Positions 1 through 9,509 of a stretch of 64,000 bases of DNA are shown here, in pieces. Numbering within the stretch: position 1 is the stretch's first letter; every line of letters begins with the position of its first letter. The notes beneath the pieces were generated by a model. That model worked only from the letters and a program-made list of their open reading frames with translations, made no database searches and was not told the origin of the DNA. The position numbers were made by a program, and so were the translations under genes. The DNA comes from Trinickia diaoshuihuensis (GTDB lineage: Bacteria > Pseudomonadota > Gammaproteobacteria > Burkholderiales > Burkholderiaceae), in contig NZ_QUBS01000087.1 in the NCBI RefSeq assembly GCF_003390925.1, positions 124,001-188,000 of the forward strand. Direction: 5' to 3'.

Positions 1-651
1 TTGACGGTCGGCGCCGTGCATGTGGCGCAAGCACGGATGCGCTATTTCACGAATCGCGACGAGCGGATGAACGTCGAACACGTCATGGCATCGGCCGCGT
101 TTCCGCCTGGGTTTCCGTCCGTTCAATTGGACGGCGAATCGTATTGGGACGGCGGCATTTATTCGAATACGCCGCTCGAAGCCGTGCTCGACGATCGTCC
201 GCGCCGCAGCTCGGTGATCTTTGCGGTGCAGCTATGGCCCGCCAACGGGCGCGAGCCCGAATCGATCGTCGAAGCGATGGTGCGCCAGCGCGACATCCAA
301 TATTCGAGCCGCGCGCAAAGTCATCTCGAACGGCAGAAGCAGATTCACCGGTTGCGCCACGTCATTCGGGAGTTGGAGCAATACATCGCCGAACCGCAAC
401 GCGATTCGCAGGCCGTGCGCGATCTGCTGGCATGGGGCTGTGGCACGACGATGCGAGTCATCGAACTCGACGCGCCGAGTTTCGGCAACGACGATCTGCA
501 TAAGGATATCGACTTTTCTCCGGCCGGAATCGAACGTCGCCGCGCGGCCGGATATGAGGACACGCGCCGCATGATCGAACGCGCGCCTTGGCAAGAAGCG
601 ATGGATCCGATGGAGGGGATCGCGGTTTATCGGGCGGGACCGGGCGTCTGA
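1..651 (+). CDS. Patatin-like phospholipase, C-terminal part (5' truncated by window edge)
   Basis: The reading frame is open from the first base, so the true start lies outside the window. The visible 216 residues contain the patatin DGG motif (about residues 50-52, in WDGGIYSNTP), which supplies the Asp of the Ser-Asp catalytic dyad. The oxyanion loop and the GXSXG serine motif should lie upstream and are not visible. The stretch after DGG, rich in charged helices (about 90-130), resembles the extension of bacterial patatin-like proteins carrying a DUF3734-type C-terminus. Expected activity is acyl hydrolysis of membrane lipids. The TTG at base 1 should not be taken as the start. The family call is fairly safe; the physiological substrate is unknown. 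Confidence 0.8.
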   Translation: MTVGAVHVAQARMRYFTNRDERMNVEHVMASAAFPPGFPSVQLDGESYWDGGIYSNTPLEAVLDDRPRRSSVIFAVQLWPANGREPESIVEAMVRQRDIQYSSRAQSHLERQKQIHRLRHVIRELEQYIAEPQRDSQAVRDLLAWGCGTTMRVIELDAPSFGNDDLHKDIDFSPAGIERRRAAGYEDTRRMIERAPWQEAMDPMEGIAVYRAGPGV

Positions 652-801
652 AGGCGGCGCTTTGCCGGGCGCTGCCGCAAATCGAGCGCGGCGGAAAAAT
701 CGTTGTGCGTACAACCGGTTAGCGCCATCTCCCCCTGCTTATCAACAGGTCTGTCAACATTTTCTGGGGATAACATCGGCGCATCCCGGGGACCTATGCG
801 A

Positions 802-1815
802 CTAAGCGCTGCCGTCGCTGACTTGCGCCGCAAACGTGGCGGGATCGGTATTCGAACCGGCCAACAAGACGCCGACGCGCTTGCCTTGCAAGGTCTCGCG
901 CAGCGGGCCGAGCAGGGCCGCGAGCGGTGCCGCGCAGGCCGGCTCCACGGCGACCTTCAACCGCTTGAACAGCTTCGCCATCGCGCCGCGCAACGCATCG
1001 TCCGAGACCGTCACGATCCGATCGATATGGCGCCGGCATAGCTCGTAGCTGTATTGCTCGGTATGGGGCGCGGCCAGCGAATCGGCGATCGTGTGCATTG
1101 CACCCATCTTGATCGTGTGATTGGCCGCGAAGCTCTTACTCATGACGTCGGCGCCCTCCGGTTCGACGCCGAATACGTGCACCCGCGTGTTGGCCAGCCG
1201 CAGGGCCGTCGACACGCCCGCGGCGAGCCCGCCGCCCCCGATCGGGACGATGACGGCGTCGAGGTCGGGCGTTTGCGTAGCCCATTCGTAGCCGAGCGTC
1301 GCGGTACCGAGCACGGTCCGGTAGCCGTTGAACGGGTGGACGAAGAAGCGGCCTTCCTCCGCTTCGATACGGCGCACGAGTTCGAACGCTTCGGCCGCCG
1401 TGTCGGCCAGGACCACTTCCGCGCGATATTGCTGACACAGCGCGAGCCGCGCGGCGCTCGTCGCGCGCGGCAACACCACCTTCGCGCTGACGCCGAGCCG
1501 CATCGCCGCATAGGCCACGCCCGCCGCATGATTGCCGCCCGATACGCAGGTCACGCCGACGCTGCGCTGCCCCGCATCGAGTGCGAGCAGATTCGTAAAC
1601 GCGCCGCGCACCTTGAAACTGCCGCTCGCCTGCAGCAGTTCGAACTTGAAGTTCACCGACGTGTCTTCGAGCGACGGGAAGTCATGCCGCTCGAACACGG
1701 GCGTGCGCAACACCCAGGGCGTCAGCGCGAAATGCTGCGTGGCGATGGCATCGAGCGTGGGAATCGGCTCGCCGTCGATCGTGCGATCGGTGGGTTGCGG
1801 CATGGCGGTGGACAT
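802..1815 (-). CDS. Threonine/serine dehydratase-like fold-type II PLP enzyme
   Basis: This is a 337-residue PLP enzyme of the tryptophan-synthase-beta fold. The Schiff-base lysine lies in SGSFKVRGAF, the cofactor phosphate loop is GGGGLA, and SGGNHAAG is the substrate-loop motif. It lacks the C-terminal ACT domains of biosynthetic IlvA (about 500 residues), so it matches the short catabolic threonine/serine dehydratases, which deaminate Thr to 2-oxobutyrate or Ser to pyruvate. The start at 1815 (MSTAMPQP) is preferred because the longer open frame merely runs antisense-free through argE in another phase; a second ATG lies at 1803. It begins 35 bp after the argE stop on the same strand, so co-transcription is likely. 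Related ammonia-lyases such as hydroxyectoine-pathway EutB-like enzymes cannot be excluded. Confidence 0.8.
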   Translation of the reverse strand: MSTAMPQPTDRTIDGEPIPTLDAIATQHFALTPWVLRTPVFERHDFPSLEDTSVNFKFELLQASGSFKVRGAFTNLLALDAGQRSVGVTCVSGGNHAAGVAYAAMRLGVSAKVVLPRATSAARLALCQQYRAEVVLADTAAEAFELVRRIEAEEGRFFVHPFNGYRTVLGTATLGYEWATQTPDLDAVIVPIGGGGLAAGVSTALRLANTRVHVFGVEPEGADVMSKSFAANHTIKMGAMHTIADSLAAPHTEQYSYELCRRHIDRIVTVSDDALRGAMAKLFKRLKVAVEPACAAPLAALLGPLRETLQGKRVGVLLAGSNTDPATFAAQVSDGSA

Positions 1816-1850
1816 GATTCGGCGCGCGTCGAGGGTGGAAAAACGGCGCG

Positions 1851-3110
1851 CTAACCCTGCGCGCCGGCCGACATACTGCGGATGAACTTGCGCAAGAACG
1901 TCTCGCACGCCGACAGTTGCGCGAGTTCGACGTATTCGTTGGGCTTGTGCGCTTGTTCGATATCGCCCGGGCCGCAGACGATGCTCGGCACACCGGCGCG
2001 CGCGAAGAGTCCCGCCTCGGTGCCGTAGGCGACCTTGCGCGTTTCGCGATTTGCCGTGAGCGCGCGCACGAGAGCCGTGATCGCCGCTTGCTCCGACGCG
2101 TCGAGCCCCGGTGCCGCGGCGATTCTCGTGAACTCGATCGCGGCGCTGGGGTGCTCGCGGCGCATCTGCGGCAGCAGCGTTTCCTGCGCGTAGCGTTCGA
2201 TACGCGCGAAGATCGCGTCGGGATCGAGCGTGGGCAGGTTGCGGAATTCGAACGCGAAGCGGCATTGCGCGGGAACGGTGTTGATCGCGTTGCCGCCTTC
2301 GATCGTGCTCGTTTGCGCCGTAGTGAACGGGACGTCGTAATGCTCGTCGAAGGGGCCGTCGCGACGCATCGCGTCGGCCAGATCGCGGATATGGCAAATG
2401 AGCCGCGCCGCGTACTCGATCGCATTGAGCCCCTTCGGCGTCAGCGAAGAGTGGGCCGCGTGGCCGCTCACGCAGCAGCGGTAGGCGTTGATGCCTTTAT
2501 GGGCGACGATGGGGCGCATGCTGGTGGGCTCGCCCACGATGCATCCTTCGGGTTTCAGGCCGCGCGACACGAGCTCGTCGATCATATAGGGCGCACCGGC
2601 GCAGCCGATCTCCTCGTCGAACGAAAGCGCAAGGTGAATCGGCTTGGCGAGCCTCGCCGCCAGCATGTCGGGCACGAGTCCGAGCGCCATGCCGATGAAG
2701 CCCTTCATGTCGCATGTGCCGCGTCCGTAAAGCCGTCCGTCGCGCACCTCGGGCTTGAACGGATCGCTATCCCATGCCTGACCGTCGACGGGCACGACGT
2801 CCGTATGTCCCGACAGCACCACGCCGCCGTTCGTTTGTCCGTCGTGAGCGGGGATCGTGGCGAACAGGTTGGCCCATTGTCCGCGATGATCGTGCGTGAG
2901 CGTCGAGACAATGCCTTGTTCTGCCAATGCATCGCGCACCATCTCGATCAAACCGAGGTTGGGGACGCGGCTGGTGGTGTCGATGGAGACGAGGCGCTGG
3001 ACCCAGGACAGGCCGAGCGGCGAGAGCTCGGATTGGGCGGAAAGAGCCGAAGCCGGCTCGGACGAAGACGAAGGAGGGGAAAGCGGTGCCGTTTCAGCAG
3101 CCTGCGACAT
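1851..3110 (-). CDS. argE: Acetylornithine deacetylase (M20 metallopeptidase family)
   Basis: A 419-residue M20-family hydrolase that removes acetate from N-acetylornithine in arginine biosynthesis. Metal-site motifs are in order: SGHTDVVPVD (His/Asp ligands), GRGTCDMKG (bridging Asp) and DEEIGCAGA (catalytic Glu and ligand), then GEPT and a dimerisation-domain VSGHAAHSS segment. The first ~30 residues are Ser/Ala/Glu-rich and less conserved, so translation may start slightly downstream, but a GGAG sits 9 nt before the 3110 ATG. It follows mfd in the same direction after about 100 bp and is followed closely by the dehydratase gene. Other M20 deacylases look similar, but the motif spelling fits ArgE. 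Confidence 0.9.
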   Translation of the reverse strand: MSQAAETAPLSPPSSSSEPASALSAQSELSPLGLSWVQRLVSIDTTSRVPNLGLIEMVRDALAEQGIVSTLTHDHRGQWANLFATIPAHDGQTNGGVVLSGHTDVVPVDGQAWDSDPFKPEVRDGRLYGRGTCDMKGFIGMALGLVPDMLAARLAKPIHLALSFDEEIGCAGAPYMIDELVSRGLKPEGCIVGEPTSMRPIVAHKGINAYRCCVSGHAAHSSLTPKGLNAIEYAARLICHIRDLADAMRRDGPFDEHYDVPFTTAQTSTIEGGNAINTVPAQCRFAFEFRNLPTLDPDAIFARIERYAQETLLPQMRREHPSAAIEFTRIAAAPGLDASEQAAITALVRALTANRETRKVAYGTEAGLFARAGVPSIVCGPGDIEQAHKPNEYVELAQLSACETFLRKFIRSMSAGAQG

Positions 3111-3212
3111 GACGAAACTCCAGCTTTTGAGTGGCTCCGATCATACCGAAAAAAACGGGAAGGGTCCGGCGCCGGCCTCCTTCCCGTTTGTGCACTGCGC
3201 CATGGCGTGGGA

Positions 3213-6200
3213 TCAGCGTGCCGCCGCGCCCGCGCTTTGCCGCGCCGGCGCGCCAAGCGCCCGCAACGATTCCTTGACCGTGGCAAGGCGTACGGACAGG
3301 TCGGGGCTGCGCGTTTCGATGCGCAGCTTGTCTTGCCCGGCTAGCTTGATGTTCTTGTGCTTCTGCACCATCTCGATGATACGCATCGCGTCGATCGGCG
3401 GGTTCGGCACGAATTGCAAGCTGATGGCGGCTTCGCCAGCATCGATCTTCGAGATTCCGAGCGGTTTCGCCGCGAGCCGCAATCGGTGCGTTTCGACGAG
3501 CGCATGCGCCTGCGGCGGCAGTTTGCCGAAGCGGTCGATGAGCTCTTCCTGGATGTCGTCGATGGCATCGCTCGTTTCGCAACTGGCGAGCCGCTTGTAG
3601 ATCGAGAGCCGCTCTTGGACGTCGCCGCAGTAATCGGCCGGCAAGATCGCGGGTGCGTGCAGGTTGATTTCGGTCGTCGCGGCAAGCGGGGCCGTGAGAT
3701 CGGGCTCCTTGCCGTTCTTCAACGCTTTCACGGCGTCGGCGAGCATGTCCGAGTACAACTGGAAGCCGATTTCGTGGATTTCGCCCGATTGCTTGTCGCC
3801 GAGCACTTCGCCCGTGCCGCGGATCTCGAGGTCGTGCATCGCCAGATAAAAGCCCGAACCGAGTTCCTCCATCTGCTGAATCGCCTCGAGCCGGCGTTGT
3901 GCTTGCTTCGTCAGCCCTTGGGGATCGTGTACGAGCAGATATGCATAGGCCTGGTGATGCGAACGCCCGACGCGGCCGCGCAACTGATGCAACTGCGCGA
4001 GACCGAACTTGTCGGCGCGGTGAATGATGATCGTGTTCGAACTAGGCACGTCGATGCCGGTCTCGATGATCGTCGTGCAAAGGAGGACGTTGGCCCGCTG
4101 CGCCACGAACTCGCGCATCACGCGCTCGAGTTCCCGCTCGTGCATCTGGCCGTGCGCCACGGCGATGCGGGCCTCCGGCACGAGCGCTTCGAGCATCGCG
4201 CGTCGGTTTTCGATGGTCTCCACCTCGTTGTGAAGGAAATAGACCTGCCCGCCGCGCTTCAATTCGCGCAGCATGGCCTCGCGAATCACGCCGTCTTCCT
4301 CGCGCCGCACGAAGGTTTTGATCGCGAGCCGCTTTTGCGGCGCGGTCGCGATCACCGAAAAATCGCGCAGTCCTTCGAGCGCCATGCCCAGCGTCCGCGG
4401 GATCGGGGTGGCTGTCAGCGTCAGCACGTCCACCTCGGCGCGCAACGCTTTGAGCGCCTCCTTTTGCCGTACGCCGAAACGGTGCTCCTCGTCGATGATG
4501 ACGAGCCCCAGCCGCTTGAAGCGCACGTCCGACGAAAGCAGCTTGTGCGTGCCGATGACAATGTCGACCGAGCCGTCGTTGATCTGGGCGACGGCCGCAT
4601 TGACTTCCTTCGTCGATTTGAACCGCGACAGTTCGGCGATGCGCACGGGCCAATCGGCAAAGCGGTCGGAGAAGGTCTGCGTATGCTGTTCGGCGAGTAG
4701 CGTGGTGGGCGAGAGCAGCGCGACTTGCTTGCCCGCCATCACGGCGATGAAGGCGGCGCGCAGGGCGACTTCGGTCTTGCCGAAGCCCACGTCGCCGCAG
4801 ACGAGCCGGTCCATCGGCCGGCCCGCCGTCATGTCGCCGATCACGGCGGCGATCGCGGCGGCTTGGTCGGGCGTTTCCTCGAAGCCGAAGCTTTCCGCGA
4901 ACTTGGCGTAATCGCGCGGCTCCAGTTTGAACGCGTGACCTTCCCGCGCGGCGCGGCGGGCATAGAGGTTCAGCAACTCGGCGGCCGTATCGCGGATTTG
5001 CTGCGCGGCCTTGCGTTTGGCTTTTTCCCACTGACCGGAACCGAGCGCGTGCAGCGGGGCGCTTTCGGGATCCGCGCCGCTGTAGCGCGAGATCACGTGA
5101 AGCTGGGCGACGGGCACGTACAGCTTGCTGTCTCCCGCGTACTCGAGGTGCAGGAACTCGGTTTCGCCTTCGCCGAGGTCCATCGTCACGAGGCCCATAT
5201 AGCGGCCGATGCCATGCTGTGCATGCACGACGGGGTCGCCGACCTTCAGTTCGGACAGGTCGCGCACCATCGAATCGACGCTGCTTGCCTGTTCTTGGCG
5301 GCGGCGGCCCGCGCGGCGGGCGAGGGCGCCGTATAGCTCGGTCTCCGTGACGATCGAGACGCCCTCCCCGGGCAGCGAAAAGCCGCTCGTCAGCGGTGCG
5401 ACGCCAAGCGTGAAGCGGGCGTCGCACGTGAGCCAGTCTTCGAAACTATCGATCGATTCGGGGCGCAGACCATGCTCGGCGAAGAGCTGCGCGATGGTTT
5501 CGCGCCGGCCGGCCGATTCGGCGGCGACGAGCACGCGCCGGCCGCTATCCTCGACGTAGCGGCGCAACGCGAGCACGGGATCGTCGGCGTGACGGTCGAT
5601 CGCGAGCGTGGGAAGCGCCGTGGACCATGCGCCGCCGCTCCCCGCGGGCAAGACGAGCCGGGCGAACGGCTTGGCCAGCGTATAGAAATCGTCATCCGAC
5701 AAAAACAAGCGTTGCGGTTCGAGAATCGGACGTTCGCGATCATGCGACAGGAAGTTGTAGCGCTGTTTGGTGTCGGCCGTAAAACGGCGAATGGCGCCGT
5801 CCAAATCGCCGACGAACGCAAGATGCGCATCGTCCGGCAGGTAATGGAACAGCGTGGCCGTCTCGTCGAAGAACAGCGGCAAGTAGTACTCGATGCCGGC
5901 CGAGGGCACGCCGTTGCCGATGTCCTTGTAGATCGAGGAGCGGCTCGGATCGCCCTCGAATACCTCGCGCCAGCGGCTGCGGAACGCCGTGCGCGCGGCT
6001 TCGTCGAACGGAAACTCGCGCCCGGGCAGCAGGCGCACGTCGCGCACGGGATAGAGGCTGCGCTGCGTGTCGGGGTCGAACGCGCGGATCGAATCGACTT
6101 GGTCGTCGAACAAGTCGAGCCGGTACGGCAGCGGCGAGCCCATCGGAAACAGATCGATCAGCGAGCCGCGCACGCAGTATTCGCCGGGACGCACGACTTG

Positions 6201-6725
6201 GCTCACGTGCTCGTAGCCCGCCAGCGTTAATTGCGCTTTGAGCTTGGCCTCGTCGAGCCGCTCGCCTTGCGTGAACGAGAACGTGTAGGCGGCCAAGAAG
6301 GCGGCGGGCGGCATCCGGTACAGCGCCGTCGTGGCCGGGACGAGCAAGATGTCGCAGCGGCCTTCGCCGAGGTCGTGCAGCGTTGCGAGCCGTTCCGAGA
6401 CCAGGTCTTGGTGCGGCGAAAAGGTGTCGTAGGGCAGCGTTTCCCAGTCGGGGAGCAGCCGGACGCGGGCGTTCGGCGCGAACCAGGGGATTTCTTGAGC
6501 GAGGCGTTGGGCATCGACGGCGCTCGCGCAGACGACGGCCAGCAGAGGTTGCCGCGCGGGTGGCTGCCCTCCTTGCGCCGCTTGCAGGCGCGCCGCCTCG
6601 CTGTAGCGCGCGATCAGCAGGGCATCGGACGAGCCGTGCGTGCCGTCGAACGAAAAGCGTTGACCGGCTTTGACGAGCGGGAGCGGCAGATTGGACGAGG
6701 CTAACGAGGAATCGGATTGCGGCAT
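3213..6725 (-). CDS. mfd: Transcription-repair coupling factor
   Basis: Mfd recognises RNA polymerase stalled at DNA lesions, displaces it and recruits UvrA. The 1170-residue length is normal. The N-terminal UvrB-like domains are recognisable (LLPDWETLPYD, PHQDLVSERL), followed by the RNA-polymerase-interaction domain and a RecG-like translocase with Walker A CGDVGFGKTE, Walker B DEEHRFG and motif III TLTATPIPRTL. The C-terminal TRCF domain is complete and ends in a low-complexity Ala/Arg tail. It is divergent from ispD, with about 170 bp between them, and lies upstream of argE on the same strand. Confidence 0.97.
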   Translation of the reverse strand: MPQSDSSLASSNLPLPLVKAGQRFSFDGTHGSSDALLIARYSEAARLQAAQGGQPPARQPLLAVVCASAVDAQRLAQEIPWFAPNARVRLLPDWETLPYDTFSPHQDLVSERLATLHDLGEGRCDILLVPATTALYRMPPAAFLAAYTFSFTQGERLDEAKLKAQLTLAGYEHVSQVVRPGEYCVRGSLIDLFPMGSPLPYRLDLFDDQVDSIRAFDPDTQRSLYPVRDVRLLPGREFPFDEAARTAFRSRWREVFEGDPSRSSIYKDIGNGVPSAGIEYYLPLFFDETATLFHYLPDDAHLAFVGDLDGAIRRFTADTKQRYNFLSHDRERPILEPQRLFLSDDDFYTLAKPFARLVLPAGSGGAWSTALPTLAIDRHADDPVLALRRYVEDSGRRVLVAAESAGRRETIAQLFAEHGLRPESIDSFEDWLTCDARFTLGVAPLTSGFSLPGEGVSIVTETELYGALARRAGRRRQEQASSVDSMVRDLSELKVGDPVVHAQHGIGRYMGLVTMDLGEGETEFLHLEYAGDSKLYVPVAQLHVISRYSGADPESAPLHALGSGQWEKAKRKAAQQIRDTAAELLNLYARRAAREGHAFKLEPRDYAKFAESFGFEETPDQAAAIAAVIGDMTAGRPMDRLVCGDVGFGKTEVALRAAFIAVMAGKQVALLSPTTLLAEQHTQTFSDRFADWPVRIAELSRFKSTKEVNAAVAQINDGSVDIVIGTHKLLSSDVRFKRLGLVIIDEEHRFGVRQKEALKALRAEVDVLTLTATPIPRTLGMALEGLRDFSVIATAPQKRLAIKTFVRREEDGVIREAMLRELKRGGQVYFLHNEVETIENRRAMLEALVPEARIAVAHGQMHERELERVMREFVAQRANVLLCTTIIETGIDVPSSNTIIIHRADKFGLAQLHQLRGRVGRSHHQAYAYLLVHDPQGLTKQAQRRLEAIQQMEELGSGFYLAMHDLEIRGTGEVLGDKQSGEIHEIGFQLYSDMLADAVKALKNGKEPDLTAPLAATTEINLHAPAILPADYCGDVQERLSIYKRLASCETSDAIDDIQEELIDRFGKLPPQAHALVETHRLRLAAKPLGISKIDAGEAAISLQFVPNPPIDAMRIIEMVQKHKNIKLAGQDKLRIETRSPDLSVRLATVKESLRALGAPARQSAGAAAR

Positions 6726-6764
6726 GACGAAGGGCGAGCGGCCTTAGCTGGAACGTGGCGAAAG

Positions 6765-6823
6765 CCCGCCGCGGCGGGTTTTCGAGTACCGGGCCTCGCC
6801 TCGTTTGCAAACGAGGTGCCCGG
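6765..6823. promoter_or_regulatory. Divergent mfd/ispD control region with two strong dyads
   Basis: Between mfd (leftward) and ispD (rightward) lie a GC palindrome CCCGCCGCGGCGGG (6765-6778) and an 18-bp perfect palindrome CCTCGTTTGCAAACGAGG (6799-6816). The latter is bracketed by CCGGGC (6789-6794) and GCCCGG (6818-6823), giving a nested dyad. A TATTAT-like -10 for ispD follows at 6835-6840. No known regulator is recognised from these sequences. Confidence 0.5.
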
Positions 6824-6894
6824 AACAAAGCGCCTATTATAAAATCCGTCGTCCATTTTTGACTGGCGGCCGCGCACGGCCCGACTCCGACCTC

Positions 6895-7605
6895 GTGACT
6901 TCCCGCTTTTTCGCCTTGATTCCCTGCGCCGGCACCGGCAGCCGTTCCGGCGCGCCCATGCCCAAGCAATACCGCTCCGTGGCCGGGCGCGAGTTGCTGC
7001 ATTTCACGCTAGCCGCCTTCGATGCCTGCGCGGAGTTGGCCCGAACGCTCGTCGTCATTTCGCCCGACGACTCGCATTTCGATGCCGCGCGTTTCGCGCC
7101 GCTTCGTTTCGACGTGCGGCGTTGCGGTGGCGCGTCGCGGCAAGCGTCGGTGCGCAACGGGCTCGATGCGCTCGGCGAGATGGGCGCCGGCGACGACGAC
7201 TGGGTGCTCGTGCACGATGCGGCGCGCCCCGGCATCACGCCCGAGTTGATCCGTTCGCTGATCTCGGCGTTGGCGGACGACGCCGTGGGCGGCATCATGG
7301 CGCTGCCCGTTGCCGATACGCTCAAGCGCGTAGATGCGGCAAGCGGCGAGAGGATCGCGCGAACCGAATCGCGCAACGGTCTATGGCAGGCGCAAACGCC
7401 GCAGATGTTCCGTATCGGCATGCTGCGCGAGGCGATCGGCCGTGCCGAACGCGACGGGCACGACCTCACCGACGAAGCGAGCGCCATCGAGTGGCTGGGC
7501 CATGCGCCGCGTCTCGTCCAAGGCAGTTTGCGCAATTTCAAGGTCACATACCCGGAAGACTTCGCGCTCGCCGAGGCGATCTTGACGCACGACTCGGGCC
7601 GCTGA
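6895..7605 (+). CDS. ispD: 2-C-methyl-D-erythritol 4-phosphate cytidylyltransferase
   Basis: IspD makes CDP-methylerythritol from MEP and CTP, the third step of the non-mevalonate isoprenoid pathway. The protein (236 aa from a GTG start) has the Gly-rich CTP loop [10 protein letters not shown] with the conserved MPKQY lysine region, VHDAARP for metal/substrate binding, and the TPQMF segment near the C-terminus. The open frame extends 30 codons upstream, but the extra sequence is promoter-like DNA. The GTG at 6895 puts the conserved sheet at the usual position, so it is chosen. ispF follows after 100 bp, the classic pairing. Confidence 0.95.
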   Translation: MTSRFFALIPCAGTGSRSGAPMPKQYRSVAGRELLHFTLAAFDACAELARTLVVISPDDSHFDAARFAPLRFDVRRCGGASRQASVRNGLDALGEMGAGDDDWVLVHDAARPGITPELIRSLISALADDAVGGIMALPVADTLKRVDAASGERIARTESRNGLWQAQTPQMFRIGMLREAIGRAERDGHDLTDEASAIEWLGHAPRLVQGSLRNFKVTYPEDFALAEAILTHDSGR

Positions 7606-7705
7606 CCCGTTCGATCCGATCAGCGCGCGGGGCCGCGGCGGCCCCGCGCCATCCCTTATCACCCCACCCGCGGCCAGCCGGCCGCGACAGCAGCGAGACT
7701 TGCAA

Positions 7706-8197
7706 ATGAATTTCAGAATCGGACAAGGCTATGACGTACACGCGCTCGTCGCGGGCCGCCCGCTCATCATCGGCGGCGTAACGGTGCCTTACGAGCGCGG
7801 CTTGCTTGGCCACTCCGACGCCGACGTATTGCTGCATGCCGTGACCGATGCGCTGTTCGGCGCCGCCGCGCTCGGCGACATCGGGCGTCATTTCCCCGAT
7901 ACGGACAAGCGTTTCGCGGGCGCCGATAGTCGCGTGCTGCTGCGCGAATGCGCGGCGCGCGTCAGGGCAGCGGGCTTCGACATCGTCAACGTCGATAGCA
8001 CGGTCATTGCGCAAGCACCGAAGCTCGCCCCGCATATCGACGCCATGCGAGCCCACATTGCCGAGGATCTCGGCCTGCCGCTCACGCGCGTCAACGTCAA
8101 GGCGAAGACGAACGAGAAGCTCGGCTACCTCGGGCGAGGCGAGGGGATCGAGGCGCAAGCCGCCGTCATGCTCAGCGTCAAAGGCGAGGACGCGTAA
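7706..8197 (+). CDS. ispF: 2-C-methyl-D-erythritol 2,4-cyclodiphosphate synthase
   Basis: A 163-residue IspF, which cyclises CDP-ME 2-phosphate to MEcPP with release of CMP. The N-terminal zinc motif GYDVH, the [11 protein letters not shown] metal-binding motif, the [10 protein letters not shown] loop and the C-terminal [20 protein letters not shown]-binding segment are all present. An in-frame TTG two codons earlier (7700) is possible, but the ATG at 7706 gives the standard MNFRIGQG start. It forms an operon with ispD. Confidence 0.96.
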   Translation: MNFRIGQGYDVHALVAGRPLIIGGVTVPYERGLLGHSDADVLLHAVTDALFGAAALGDIGRHFPDTDKRFAGADSRVLLRECAARVRAAGFDIVNVDSTVIAQAPKLAPHIDAMRAHIAEDLGLPLTRVNVKAKTNEKLGYLGRGEGIEAQAAVMLSVKGEDA

Positions 8198-8258
8198 CGC
8201 TTGGCGAGGGGAGCGCCGAACATGAAACGGCGGTTCCCTCATTGGTTCGTTGGGGCGA

Positions 8259-8786
8259 CTACTTGCCTTGCGCGGCGATGACGAGCGCGGCGGCGTTCAC
8301 GACGGCGGCGATGCGGCCCACATCGCGCAACTGCAGCACCGACATCCCTTGCTCGCTTTTGAGCAGCGCGTAGTGCGATTTGACGCAGAAATGGCACTTG
8401 CCGACGATCGATGCCGCGAGGGCATACATCTCGAAGCGGCGTTTATCCACGCCGCCGTGCGACGCATAGGCGCCCATGCGCAGCTCGGCACGCTGCGTTT
8501 TCAAGTCGGCATCGTCGGCCATCTCGACGAACGGATACCAGACGTTGTTCATGCCCATCAGCGCCGCAGCCGTTTGCGCACCGGTGACTTCCTCGGGCGT
8601 CAGCACCCCGGCGGTGCGAATCGCTTCGATGATGATCGGGCATTTCGCCGCGAACGCGGCCGCCAGTGCAACGCCGACCGCGTCATGCCCTTCGAGCGAT
8701 GAACGCGCGATCGTACCGTCCAGATTCAGGCGGATATCCTTGGCGTAGTCGGGGATGTGTTCCTTAATCGAATTGAGGAATTCCAT
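8259..8786 (-). CDS. ahpD: Alkyl hydroperoxidase D (AhpC reductant)
   Basis: This 175-residue CMD-family protein carries the CxxC redox motif (KCHFCVKSH) with the downstream His typical of AhpD. AhpD regenerates AhpC using lipoylated partner proteins and also has weak peroxidase activity. An AGGAGA ribosome-binding site stands 7 nt before the start. It lies downstream of ahpC on the same strand, separated by a hairpin-plus-T-run terminator, so its level probably depends on read-through or on a weak promoter in the 76-bp gap. Confidence 0.93.
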   Translation of the reverse strand: MEFLNSIKEHIPDYAKDIRLNLDGTIARSSLEGHDAVGVALAAAFAAKCPIIIEAIRTAGVLTPEEVTGAQTAAALMGMNNVWYPFVEMADDADLKTQRAELRMGAYASHGGVDKRRFEMYALAASIVGKCHFCVKSHYALLKSEQGMSVLQLRDVGRIAAVVNAAALVIAAQGK

Positions 8787-8812
8787 CGCTTTCTCCTATC
8801 GCTGCATCGATC

Positions 8813-8845
8813 AAAAAGCCCGCCGGACCGAGTCCCTAGCGGGCC
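8813..8845 (-). terminator. Rho-independent terminator between ahpC and ahpD
   Basis: Read leftward, GCCCGC (8844-8839) and GCGGGC (8823-8818) form the stem, with an inner GGAC/GTCC pairing, followed directly by five T residues (8817-8813). It ends the ahpC transcript ahead of ahpD and probably attenuates rather than abolishes ahpD expression. Confidence 0.75.
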
Positions 8846-8862
8846 TTGAGCGGCAGGGGCGC

Positions 8863-9411
8863 TTACAGCGTCGCGCCGCCGATCGAGCGGTTGCACGGGC
8901 ATAATTCGTCCGTTTGCAAGCCGTCGAGGATGCGCAGGATTTCTTGCGGGTTTCGGCCGACGTTGAGGTTATTGACCGAAACGTGCTGGATCGTATTATC
9001 GGGGTCGACGATGAACGTCGCCCGCAGCGCCACGCCCGCTTCCTTGTCGCGCACGCCGAGCTGGTCGATCAGTTCGCCCTTGACGTCGCCGAACGAGTAA
9101 TGATTCAGCTTGTCGAGATCCTTGTGCTCACGGCGCCAGGCAAGCTTCACGAATTCGTTGTCCACGCTCCCGCCGAGCAGCACGGCGTCGCGCTCCTCGA
9201 AATCCTTCTGGAGCTTCGCGAATTCGACGATCTCGGTCGGACAGACGAACGTGAAGTCCTTCGGGTAGAAATAAATGATTTTCCATTTGCCCGGGAAGGA
9301 TTGCTCGGTGATCTCTTCGAACGCCGACTGACCGTTTTCTTCATGCTGGTTGAAGCCCGGCTTGGCGGCCGTGACGGTGAACGCTTCGAGTTTATCGCCC
9401 ACGGTTTTCAT
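8863..9411 (-). CDS. ahpC: Alkyl hydroperoxide reductase, 2-Cys peroxiredoxin
   Basis: A 182-residue AhpC-type peroxiredoxin that reduces H2O2 and organic peroxides in the cytoplasm. The peroxidatic cysteine is in FTFVCPTE and the resolving cysteines are in the C-terminal ELCPCNR. The WRREHK segment and the short C-terminus fit the AhpD-coupled class rather than the AhpF-coupled class. AGGAG lies 8 nt before the ATG. The upstream ~130 bp is AT-rich for this genome and carries an OxyR-like array. Confidence 0.95.
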   Translation of the reverse strand: MKTVGDKLEAFTVTAAKPGFNQHEENGQSAFEEITEQSFPGKWKIIYFYPKDFTFVCPTEIVEFAKLQKDFEERDAVLLGGSVDNEFVKLAWRREHKDLDKLNHYSFGDVKGELIDQLGVRDKEAGVALRATFIVDPDNTIQHVSVNNLNVGRNPQEILRILDGLQTDELCPCNRSIGGATL

Positions 9412-9509
9412 GCGGTGACTCCTATCTCTGGTTGAAGAAGGGTGAGACCTTGCTCAAAACTACCGGCTCGCTGTAACGGATGCGTGACGCCGCGACAACG
9501 AAAACTATA

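Noticed and set aside
739-773. Two near-DnaA-box sequences, TTATCAACA and TGGGGATAA.
   Set aside because: Each has a mismatch, there are only two, and there is no AT-rich unwinding stretch or replication gene nearby; not an origin.
802-2397. The dehydratase frame remains open far upstream, suggesting a 531-residue protein.
   Set aside because: The upstream part overlaps argE in another phase and has no motif content; the true start fits 1815.
6765-6778. CCCGCCGCGGCGGG followed by TTTT as a terminator.
   Set aside because: It lies between divergent genes, so no upstream transcript ends there; kept only as part of the regulatory spacer.
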